A stretch of 64,000 nt of DNA, taken from assembly GCA_029204225.1 (NCBI GenBank), contig CM055107.1, positions 14,876,900 through 14,940,899 on the forward strand. Reading direction: 5' to 3'. The notes below the pieces were generated by a model. The model was not told where the DNA came from and made no database searches. It was given only the letters and a program-made list of their open reading frames with translations. The stretch is from Diphasiastrum complanatum (taxonomy: Eukaryota; Streptophyta; Lycopodiopsida; Lycopodiales; Lycopodiaceae). Of the stretch, positions 45,213 to 54,723 are shown in pieces. Position 1 is the first letter of the stretch, and each line of letters starts with the position of its first letter. The position numbers were made by a program, and so were the translations under genes.

Positions 45213-46742
45213 AAACTAGAACTTCTGACGTCGAAGAGGTACAAGAGATTCACAATAGCATTTGCAACATTGAAGTTGCTGCTCGAGTTACTTCTTGCGA
45301 AGGTAACGTGCTCGCTTCCAAATTTTTCCCCTGATTGAATGCTCCGTTTATGCCTTGGTTTGATGATCTAATTTGCAACGACTATATGTAGAATCTAGGG
45401 CCACACAAGCTTCTTTCCATGATGTCCAAGAACCACCAGTTGGCATTTTCAATTCAACACATCTGAATTGGAAAAAAATGACAACAATGAATCGAGAGGG
45501 GAGTACGGTTGAGTTCGAAGTAGCTTATATCCCATTCTCTCGAACTCAAGACTTTATTGATGGAGAGGGAAAAACCGATAAGGCACCAACGAACTTCGCA
45601 AAGATTCGTCAAAAAATGAACACTCCAAGAGATTTGAAACGTCCATCTACAGAAAGCTTCTTGCAGCGTTCATGGTATGCACCAAGTCCACTGCTCATGA
45701 TGTTTTGGATTTATGTTGCTACAATAACATATATACTTTGATGTAGCCAAATATTTACATATTCTAAATTTGGATGATGATTTCAGGTATTGGTGTTCAT
45801 TTGGGCCAAATGACCATAGAAATGTAGAGCCCACATTAGAGGACAGGTCATTGAGACCCAAACGTGGTCGAGGAAGTAGACAAAGTTTTATAAGCAGAGG
45901 TGAGGGATTGTCAAGAGGTTGTCGTTGTAATTTCTCGATCAAACAATTTTATCAATGGCCCAACGTGGTCGAGGTGTGCTTCTTTGAAAGATGCCACGTG
46001 GATATAAGTGGAGTTTTATGTCATGGTGCGATGGACATCTCCTCACAACATACCAGGGCTCAATTTGCTCGAAAACTGTTAAAGGACAAAAAACGGTGGA
46101 TGTTGTGTAGACTTTACGAAAGATCAGGTGATGAACGAGCACAAATCAAAGCTTGCAAAAAAGAGAAATGGGCAGGTGGACTATACTCCATGCAGAGACG
46201 ATTTCTTGACCAAGCAAGACATTCTGAATTTGTCTTCAAGGTTATCAATGGAGACTTTCCAATTGCATGAAGATGATGCGAGAAGTTCACAACTTCGAGT
46301 TCACAACTTCGACCTAAATGAAAATCCTTTTTCTGTAGAGATTGAAATGACATGTGATGAAAGGGAAAGGGTAGAAAATTATTTGAGCTCAAAAGTACTT
46401 GAAGTCAAGAAAATCATGGAAGAGGTTAGTGAAATGGTTTCATGCACTCGAGACACATTGCTACTAGACAACACTGTGTCACAACTGCGACATGTACGAG
46501 GCATATGTCAAAGTGGTGTACTTAGTTCCAGAGATGATGAGGATGTAGATTGCTTGGAGCCACTCCAACAAGTAAATGATGGGTTTGGTAATAGTTCGCA
46601 AAGGGCCAAGCCCTTAGTAGAAGTAAGTCTCGGTGGGAAAAGAAAGAAGACAACATATTCCCAGTCAGATGGTCAGCTTGGAACTTGGAGGGAACCACGT
46701 GCACGTGTTGTCAAACAAAACACGATGAATCTTCTACGATAA
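45213..46742 (+). pseudogene. Spliced gene-like segment, plant-specific family with SWYWCSFGP motif
   Basis: Three exons join in phase through GT-AG introns: 45213-45302, 45392-45674 and 45787-about 46120. The second junction creates the motif SWYWCSFGP from both exons, strong evidence for the splice. Exon 3 has a Cys/His pattern GCRCNFSIKQFY ... CHVDISGVLCHG, probably zinc-binding, followed after a one-base frame change (about 46120-46130) by RDDFLTKQDILNLSSRL and LHEDDARS. The combination resembles the N-terminal part of an uncharacterised plant protein family related to FAR1/MULE-type zinc domains (recalled, not searched). A DLNENP motif (EAR-like) lies near 46310. The frame change suggests a pseudogene. 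First exon, promoter and downstream exons are not identified. Confidence 0.5.
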
Positions 46743-47771
46743 TTGCTTATGTCTGGTACGTTGAGTTTTGTTGTTCTTTTGTGCATGCAAGTAGTAAACC
46801 CTAAATAAAATTAGTTGCTAAACTAGTTGGGTATTGTGACAGGTTTTTCATCAATTGTACCTGACAAATGAAGTGGATGATCTAATATGAACAAAGGAGA
46901 CATGCAAGACACATTTGGCTCTATATACTTAGATATTTCAGGAAGTGATTCCAAAAGAAGTTGTGTCATCATTGCTTTTGCAAAATAGCTACTTTGGCAT
47001 AGAGTATACACATACTTGTTGATGCAACTTCATTAAATTTGTGATGTAATAATTTTTTGTTTGACATTCAAGTGGATCCAATTGCTATATTCTTGCTAGT
47101 TGTTTTCTACTAAAATCTATACATTTTATGTCAAAGTCTGCATAACTTTTTCTTCTATTGATCATTTGCATCATGCACACTCCATGTAGGAAAGAAAGGA
47201 GGGGATGTAAGAATGTCTCATAAAAAATGAGTCAAAGTGAAACATGTTTCTATCGTCTTGAATGTGTTATCAGTCTCATTGGCATACCCAATCAGTCTTC
47301 TCACACTTACCAAGGACATACGCTTAGATATGTGCACAAGGTCCACATCTTGATTGCTAGTGCCACATGGTTTGAGATTGCCATATTGGAATGTATGTAA
47401 GCTATATGTGTGGTACTATGTTGGGGTCATCTAGGTAGTTGTTGCATCATTTGGTTCTGAAGCATCAAATAGGACTTTCACCTTCAATGTTTATTTAGAT
47501 GAAGATGAAGATGAATTGATTATGTTGCTTTTGTCTAGTTGTTTACATTAATTGGGAGTCCATTTTTGATAATTTTACAATAGATGATCCCATATAATTT
47601 GACCATTAGTAACTCCGAAGTGATCAAAATATAGTGGCGAGAAATATTACAGCTTTTACACAGACTCTACTAGAGTAGATTTAGGGATAAGCAATACATT
47701 ATTTATGTTTAGTGCACTAAATTTTACATGGAACTATAACACATACATCTATCACGAATGACCATCGAGAG
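46743..47771. other. Intergenic or intronic, nothing recognised
   Basis: About 1 kb of AT-rich sequence lies between the two gene-like segments. No domain, repeat end or RNA gene is seen. It could be an intron if the segments on either side are one transcription unit. Confidence 0.35.
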
Positions 47772-49602
47772 ATGAATGCTAATACTCCCATGCAGCAACA
47801 ATTGGTCGAGACTTTGATAATGAAGATTGACGCCCTTTGCCAATTACTGGATAGAAATTTTTCAAACTTAGGTTCTAAGGCTCAGGCAATGTCTTGTGAT
47901 GAAATATTTGAGCTTATACGCATGACAACAGTTTTACATGACGCACATAACATGTTTGGAACACATTCCACATCGGCAATAACCTCTATGCCACAAAGGG
48001 GATCCATATGGCCTCTTCAATGCAATGTGACAAGAACACGACTGGGACATGGCAAAAAACAAATGTCCATTGCAAGACGCACTAATAATTTGAAGAAATT
48101 CCAAGGTCTTGATTCCACCTCAAAAAGACCTCTTACTTCCACAAAAATTAGGTGAATTATATCCAAAAAACGAACCGGGGATATCCAAAAAATTTCAAGG
48201 TTGCATGTCAACATTGCGGAGTGCACAACCTTTTCATTGGAGACATGGGTAGCACCACATGCAAAAATTGTAGTGAAACCATAGCTAGAGCCATGGAAAG
48301 GAGCAATAGGGCGTGCATCATTGAAAGTAACAACAAAACTTTTCAAACAAATATCTCGGGAGTCCATGGAGGTGATGTTGCTGAAGGGGGCATGGAGGTA
48401 AATACCAACCCAACACATGTGGTGGAAATTCCTGATCTTAACGAGGAAGTAGTCACAATAATCCTAGATTTGAATGAGGGAATAGTCATATCGCAGCTTC
48501 AAGATGATCTAGAGTCCCAATTAGAGTATTGTGACACAGATGATTACATTTTTAGAAAAGTAAAAGGCCTTGGGAACAAATTTGAATTCTCGATACCTGG
48601 TAGTCCCTACAAATTTGATTTCTATGAACGTTGTTGCGCAGCGCCGAAATGTAAGACAACTCACATCTCAGATTACATAGTTGAGGCTGGATTGAGTTAC
48701 CAGCGATGGAATACTTTGGAAAGTCAAAGTGACACAGTATGTGCGATGTCCAATTTTTTTTCCAAGTGGGTAGAAGAAAGGAATTATGCAAGAGCCAAAA
48801 AATGTATCGTGTTATAAATTAGAGTTATGATATTTTCATTTTAGGATGTGGTTCACACACGTTGCATGTCACTTATAGTGAGCATTGGAGCTTGGGAATT
48901 CTACATGCATGCACTAGTAGTAGTGAAGGGCTTCGCAAATGGGTCTCCTTGAGACTCAACTCATTGGCAATGACCCATCAACATTTTGACACGCAAGACC
49001 TAGTTGGTCACTACACTTATTTGATTATCACACAATTTCAATAATCCTTGCCTAATCCAAGTTTGAATGTTTCAGGATAGTGAATGACATGGTTAGGTTG
49101 TTGGCAATGGAGGAGAGACCTAATTTAGATGTCCAGATCATAGACGTTCAGGTATGACCTAACAAGGCCACTAGTTTTGAGTGAATAAGTTGGCATGAAG
49201 CTTTTATTGCCAAAAAATGTTTCTTTGTGACAATATGGATTTTCAATCATGTGCTTTCTCTCTTTTACGGTCTATTTGTGATTTTAGTTTGTGTGTTTGA
49301 TGTTTGTCAATCCATGTGCTCGTTTTAATGATTGCATTTGCCTATTGTGATGATGTAGTCCCCTCAACAAAATGATTTCTTCAATTGCAGATGGCATACA
49401 ATATGCAATGGAAAATTGTTCTTGGAGTGGTTTTCTAGCACAACAAGCCAGTTTGGCATGTCTTTGGTACAAATCTGAAACCCTAAAGTTGTACCTATTG
49501 CACATAAGTTTTCTCACACCATGTAACTGTGTATTTTCTTGGGATAGTATGTATGCCCGAACTATTCAAGTGATAGCATATACGGGTTCCGACGAGAGAT
49601 GA
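47772..49602 (+). pseudogene. Ulp1-like (C48) cysteine protease pseudogene
   Basis: Coding pieces lie at 47772-48155, 48152-48817 (frame change at the overlap), about 48845-49012, 49076-49150 and 49359-49600. The 48152 piece has a CXXC...CXXC zinc ribbon (CQHCGVHN...CKNC) and then Ulp1-like helices (ISDYIVEAGLSY, FFSKWVEE). The next carries the catalytic-His box EHWSLGIL and LRLNSLAM, where the family normally has an Asp (L-DSL). The last carries the Gln/Cys box PQQNDFFNC, after which a GIQYAMEN stretch continues in another frame. The 49150/49359 junction is in phase with GT and AG ends. Ulp1 enzymes cleave SUMO-type conjugates. The Asp-to-Asn change and frame breaks indicate an inactive copy. 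Confidence 0.55.
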
Positions 49603-49678
49603 TTGGAATATTTTTGAGAAACTCAAGGAAAATCAACTAGGATTCCCACTCAAGGTACTCAAGAATCTTAAACCATGG

Positions 49679-49680
<2 letters not shown>

Positions 49681-49737
<57 letters not shown>
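49681..49737 (+). repeat. (GA)n microsatellite
   Basis: This is an uninterrupted run of 57 bp of GA. Confidence 0.96.
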
Positions 49738-49739
<2 letters not shown>

Positions 49740-49772
49740 GCATGCCCTCCATATGTTATATGTATGCGTATT

Positions 49773-49918
49773 AGGATCTCCACAACAATGTTGCTAACCA
49801 CACACCTATCATCGTTAGGTACTTTGTCAAAGTTATAGGCCAACTAGGATCTCCACAACAATGTTGCTAACCACACACCTATCATCGTTAGGTACTTTGT
49901 CAAAGTTATAGGCTGACT
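49773..49918. repeat. 73-bp direct tandem duplication
   Basis: Two copies (49773-49845 and 49846-49918) start AGGATCTCCACAACAATG and are almost identical, indicating a recent local duplication next to the GA microsatellite. Confidence 0.88.
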
Positions 49919-50856
49919 AGGCCACCAGTTGTCTATGAAATTGCACTCAGTCGTCAAAGTTGGAATCGTAATTTTAGTTATGGGTTGAGTTACGCATAAA
50001 TGAATTGGCCTGACCTTTGTGAAACACCAGAGTAGGCAGTCCACTGAGTTCATTTGAAATACATTGTCTCAGCTAAAGTCACATTCAGACACATCTACCT
50101 TTCGGTACTGTCTAGTAAAACACCTAGCCCGAAGAGTAGAAGAACGCTATCGTCCCACAAACTGTACAATAGGCGTAATATACCCACCACGTGTTTTAGA
50201 ATTTAACTTTGTTATCCAGTTTTCATACCAAACACATGTATGGTTTAGGGTTCAGTCAAGGCTAGACCTAAGTGATAGTTGGCTTGTTATGGATATGCTG
50301 GTTACCTGTTTTAGATTCACACTGGTCAGTGCTGTAGCGTAGTTATTTACTTCACATTCCAATTAGCGTCAGATAGGGTTGAAACCCTAAAGACCTTTAA
50401 CCCTTACGGGAGTTAACATCAGTAGTATGTCATTAGAGTTGCACTCTACGAGATCCAACAAAGTCATAACTCAATATATATACTGACAGTAGTAATTGTC
50501 CAGACCAGGACAACACTACCCCAAGATAGCGGAACCAGAGTTAGTAGGTTGAAAGGACTTCAGATAGGGCAGTACCGTTCCAGATGACAGGGAAATATTA
50601 GCAAGTTTGAACCCTACTGACAGGGCTGAACTGAAGCAGTGTGCTGTAAATCAACCAAGGATCAAACTGAGTTTAGTACATACTGTCCAACTGATAGCAC
50701 CATTATGAATGAGTACGACATTCTCCCCAATATTAGGAGAACAGAAGTATAAGTTGGAACCAAGGTTCAGTACAGGCTTGTTATCAGAAACAGAAACCAT
50801 TCCAGATATCGGATTTGAGCCCACAGTTTCGACCTACTTTGGATGGTGGTGACGAT
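49919..50856. other. Intergenic, nothing recognised
   Basis: Mixed-composition sequence without convincing ORFs. I see no LTR ends, RNA genes or repeats apart from scattered ACAGGG/GACAGG words. Confidence 0.35.
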
Positions 50857-51223
50857 GGACCTTCATGAAGTCAAAAGCCAAAGAGAACATCAAGAGAAAG
50901 ACATTTCAACTTCGACTCTGCAGATTAACAAAATTCCTAAGTATGCGCATGAGACATGTAAATGTCCTTTGGCCTCAGCTAATTGCTGATCCATCAAAAT
51001 GTTGTCCTCACGTGAAAAATTCTGGTCTTCAATCACGGCTTCAATCTTATCAGATACTTTCTTCATTGACGTAGTAACCGTCCATTCTTTAAATGCCTCT
51101 TTTTAATACGGACCGGTCTTGTAGCCGTGATAGAGTCCAATTGCACCTGAAAAATATCTTTTTCATAAATTAAGTGATATTTTTCCATCTGAATAGTCTG
51201 CGCGTCTCGTCGTAACTGTACAT
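50857..51223 (-). pseudogene. Unknown minus-strand gene, 3' coding pieces
   Basis: On the minus strand, charged helical segments read RRDAQTIQMEKYHLIYEK (about 51150-51210) and, in another frame, SDKIEAVIEDQNFSRED (about 51000-51050), ending near 50861. The frame change between them implies a frameshift or an unseen intron. The composition suggests coiled coil. No family is recognised. Confidence 0.35.
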
Positions 51224-51225
51224 TT

Positions 51226-51423
51226 TTAGAAAAATATTTCACATTCTTTTTTGCAAACCTTAAACAATTTTTTCTCTTTTTTCAACTCCTCCAGTTGTTG
51301 AACTTTAGCCTCAGTCGACAAGAGCTTTTGTTTGCAATCCTGGAGCCGGAGACCATCCTCTGTTGTCTTCAACTTTTCACTTTGCGCCGCATATAGACTA
51401 TACCAGTATTTTGCTTGATCCTC
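51226..51423 (-). CDS. Unknown minus-strand gene, coiled-coil exon
   Basis: On the minus strand a pyrimidine-rich tract and TAG precede base 51423 (TTTTTTCTAG then GAGGATCAAGC), a textbook 3' splice site. The exon then reads EDQAKYWYSLYAAQSEKLKT, LRLQDCKQKLLSTEAKVQQL and a Lys/Glu-rich helix, ending at TAA (51226-51228). Heptad-like Leu spacing indicates a coiled coil. The function is unknown. It may be an exon of the same gene as 51487-51761. Confidence 0.45.
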   Translation of the reverse strand, partial: EDQAKYWYSLYAAQSEKLKTTEDGLRLQDCKQKLLSTEAKVQQLEELKKEKKLFKVCKKECEIFF

Positions 51424-51486
51424 CTAGAAAAAATAATACTTCAAAAATTGTATGCCTTGCGACACCCTCAGAACAACCATTCGCTA

Positions 51487-51761
51487 AATCCAGCATGAGA
51501 CAAAATTCCTCATCACCAATACAAGGCCGGGCAACATCTGAGCATCGGCATCTTGTAACTGAAAAATTCTCTGCGCAGAATGTGTGGCTGAGGAGCCTTC
51601 ATCATTGTCATTCATAAAATCAAGTTGTGGTGTTGCAGGCCGCAATGATATCTGCCTATGTACAGGGCTACTCTGAGCCATTTGATCTTGAACAACATTA
51701 TGCCGAATAAAACTGCTTTCAACCTGTGTTGGAACAGATTGAAAAGTAGCCATTTTCGAAC
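51487..51761 (-). CDS. Unknown minus-strand gene, exon
   Basis: The minus-strand exon is preceded by TATTTTGACAG (acceptor) at 51762 and contains ATGGCTACTTTTC at 51753. The protein is MATFQSVPTQVESSFIRHN..., Gln/Ser-rich and disordered (SSPVHRQISLRPATPQLDFM), ending in a possible GT donor near 51511 (ATTG then GTGATG). I do not recognise it. Confidence 0.4.
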
Positions 51762-51998
51762 CTGTCAAAATACTAAGGTGATCAAAATTTGGATGACATG
51801 CGCACCCCAAGCAAAATACTTATTCCGCGAAGAGACACCCTTGCAAAATTCCACAAAAGAGATGTGGCCCCAAGAAACTAGTGAATCTGAAATTGCCACT
51901 TGTATTAAAGAAAAAGACTTTGCCCCCATAAAACTATCTGTCTGCCAACCAAAAATGACCTAGTTCATCCATCGACAAAAAGCACCAAGGGTAGCATC

Positions 51999-52238
51999 CT
52001 AGCAAAGACTCAACTGAAAACCCTGGTCTTTGGAAAGTGCATCCGGATGAAAAAATTGTTCCACTGGAATAACTGGAACATCCGGTTCCACAAAACCACC
52101 TAGAATATGCATGGCCGTTAAAAAATCGTCTTCAGCCAACTGAAACTGCTGTCCCCAAACAAATGATGTCAAAACATTATTCACAATCGAAACATTTTGC
52201 AAAACTTTCCTGACCGCCTCAGGTATATTATTATTCAA
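51999..52238 (-). CDS. Unknown minus-strand gene, exon
   Basis: The minus-strand exon starts at 52238 directly after CAACTTTTTAG (acceptor). It reads LNNNIPEAVRKVLQNVSIVN, then SFVWGQQFQLAEDDFLTAMH, ILGGFVEPDVPVIPVEQFFH. It looks like an ordered, hydrophobic-core domain. The family is not recognised. The frame is open for 80 codons. Confidence 0.45.
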   Translation of the reverse strand: MNNNIPEAVRKVLQNVSIVNNVLTSFVWGQQFQLAEDDFLTAMHILGGFVEPDVPVIPVEQFFHPDALSKDQGFQLSLC

Positions 52239-52592
52239 CTAAAAAGTTGCATTGACGCTAAGCCACAAGAAACCAAAAAGGAACGTATCATGTCCATATT
52301 AATTTCTGTACGCCGAACAAAAACAACATTTCGGAACAAAAAAGACCCAAAAAACACCATAAGGCACTGGAACAAACACCCGAAAGGACACCGTAAAACA
52401 CTAACAAAAACCCAAAAGGTACCAGAAGGCACCATGATAAAAATCCGAAAAACATTGGAAAATAACATAAAAAAATCGAAGAGTACCATAAGGTGCTGTA
52501 AACAAAAACGACCATAAAATTTGGTAGACAAAAATGCACAAAAAATTGTAAAGGACACCAAAAAATTTAAAGCACAAAACGTTACAACCAAT
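52239..52592 (-). other. Intron-like low-complexity repeat
   Basis: Between two minus-strand exons lies A/C-rich (T/G-rich on the minus strand) sequence made of degenerate repeats around AAAACACCATAAGGCAC and CCAAAAGG. The sense-strand T-richness fits a plant intron. The open frame across it (52235-52591) is a compositional artefact. Confidence 0.5.
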
Positions 52593-53512
52593 TGTTGCGC
52601 CGGCGCCTCAAAGGGCGCTGGGACTTGAGCGGTTTCCCCAACACGCGCTTAAGCCTAACATTCATTCATCATGCACTTACGTAAAAGCCAACTCAGAATC
52701 GTAACAAGCTTAACCATTCAGACTTAAGAAAACTGGAATCCCAACCAACCCGAAAGCCAGCTCAGAATCCGTCCCCAAAAGGTAACCAAAGGCAAAGACA
52801 AGCCACACATGAAACCCAAGGCATAGTGGTCGCCAAACTGACCAATTGGCATAGCGGCAAGCCCCATGTCGATGACAGGGACCCTTAGGCGCCAGCGACG
52901 CAAAAAGGTTGTAGTAAGGGTCCTTCCACTTGGACCAGTCCCGGAGGCGAAACCGAAATGGTAATCATCCCCAAGGATCAACTTTATTAGATTTGGAAGA
53001 GGTTACATTCATACATAGATTGACCGGTCTCGGGGCCACCAACACGTGCTGGGCATTGTGCCTGGCTCGTGCTGGTAGAGGGAGCTGAGACCTGGCGACT
53101 GGATTCCTGGCGCTGGTTGAGCTGCACAAGTTTCTGTCTACCGGACTCCCCCTATAGTTCTGCTGTGATTCGGCGCACCCCCTCTGGTTTGAAACATAGT
53201 GCTTTCTGGTAAAGCACGCTTTTTAGGACTTAGTTTTTATTTTGCTGATTAAGCCTGGCAAGCCTGGCAGAATCAGTCTGGCTCCCGGACATGGGTCCCG
53301 GGAGCCGTCCCGGCGGCCGAATCAACCTGCTTTCCTGACTAGGCCATGACTCGAGCTCCAGAGCTAGCTCAAGACTTTGTGACTACTTGACTGGCTCACC
53401 ACAGGCCGGAGGCTCAGTCCTTGACATTCTAACTTGCTCTGGGACCTTAGGGAGTGTCACCCCTTTGAGTCTTACAGGGCACGCTGGGTGCACCCAAGTC
53501 AGCTTTACAACA
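52593..53512 (-). mobile_element. Solo LTR-A with perfect 5-bp target duplication
   Basis: This 920-bp LTR in minus orientation, TGTTGCGCCGGCGCC to TTTACAACA, is flanked by CCAAT at 52588-52592 and again at 53513-53517. The target duplication fixes the LTR-A boundaries exactly and proves true integration followed by LTR-LTR recombination. It lies between two exon-like segments of the unknown minus-strand gene. Confidence 0.95.
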
Positions 53513-53789
53513 CCAATTCACAAGAAAGATTTAACCAAAAAACGACAAGGAGATGAATTGCAACCAAAACCAAACAAGATTAGCAAGCAAATTGCCTAAA
53601 GAAAATACGTCAGGTAGCTGAACATAATCATCGTTATAAATTTCAATAATATCCAGAAAAAATTCTGACGACGCGTCATCAACGGAATAACTGTCCTATT
53701 AACTGGAAACCATATTCATTCGTATGGTCACTAATTTGAGAATCTGGACTGTCATCAGGATCCGGAGGATCAAAGAAATCAGTTATTGT
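53513..53789 (-). CDS. Unknown minus-strand gene, acidic exon
   Basis: The minus-strand exon starts at 53789 after GCTCTAG and reads TITDFFDPPDPDDSPDSQ, SDHTNEYGF, then after a frame change near 53690, DDASSEFFLDIIEIYNDDYV and QLPDVFSLGNLL. It is strongly acidic and Pro/Asp-rich. Its downstream end before the solo LTR is not clear. It could also be an extra 3' ORF of the gypsy element at 54126-62389, whose integrase ends just upstream. Confidence 0.35.
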
Positions 53790-54125
53790 CTAGAGCAAAA
53801 ATAACAAGAACAACAAACAACGATGCAAAAACTTTGATGCAATGGAAATAATGCAATAGGAAAAAGGAAGAATAAGAACACAAAATCGTAATCATATGCA
53901 AATATTTCAAAAAAATATTCCTTTCAACAATGATCTAGTAGCAACAACCTCGAATATTCTATTAACCAAAAAGGAAATGAACATCTGAATAAAATAATAG
54001 AAAAAAATGTAAAAGCCAAAAATGTTAAAAAAGATGTTCTAGTTGAAAAGACATAATACGGAAGAAGAGATGCGATAAATCCTACGCTACATATAAAGTT
54101 ATAAACCATAAACAAATATAAAAAT
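53790..54125. other. AT-rich spacer, nothing recognised
   Basis: This A-rich sequence has no gene or LTR end. It follows the integrase end of element D and would be either its 3' UTR or an intron of the minus-strand gene. Confidence 0.35.
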
Positions 54126-54723
54126 CTACAAAACCGCAGTAGAACCAATTCTCACATCATTAAACAAAGAACCTGCTCGACAAATATCAAATAAGAAATA
54201 GATCAGAGCACGCTCTGGAAAGTTTGCCGCTTGTTGTCCAAAATACCGCTTAACACGGCTACTATTCACCGTAAGGGAAACACCCGGAGGATTCGACCAC
54301 TGAATCATGACATTATTTCCGAAAACATCCAAAACTTCATAGGGGCCTTCTCAATGCTGATCCTTAGTATGAGTAAAATTGCCAGGATAATATAGAACAA
54401 AATCTCCTTTAACAAACTCACGGTTCTGCACATGCTGATTAAACCATTGAGCTTGTCGTTGTTGCATTACCCAAGCCTGCCAATATGCGTAACCATGCGT
54501 TTCATCGAGCTGTTCCAAAACTTGTAAACGTTCCCGTAACACATTAGCTGTCCATAAATTTAGACGACATTGTACACGCAAAGAGGGTAAAATAAACTTG
54601 CATTAAAACATCTATACCATAGACTAACTGAAATGGTATACAATGTGTGGACACTTTAAAGGCTGTTCGATAGACCCATAAAGCAGTTGATAAAAAATTA
54701 TGCCAAGAACCACCCTTGACCAA
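54126..54723 (-). pseudogene. Element D integrase, C-terminal part
   Basis: The minus strand carries the end of the integrase core (ALWVYRTAFKVSTHCIPFQL, LVYGIDVL at about 54620-54720). A helical region (WQAWVMQQRQAQWFNQHVQN, 54440-54520), the C-terminal KGDFVLYYPGNF, and in another frame VNSSRVKRYF near 54240 follow. Insertion of the copia element at 54724 separates it from the catalytic core at 57286-57716. Confidence 0.8.

Noticed and set aside
52235-52591. 118-codon Phe/Val/Leu-rich minus-strand ORF resembling a membrane protein
   Set aside because: It is T-rich intron-like repeat sequence between exon-like segments. The hydrophobicity comes from T-rich codons.
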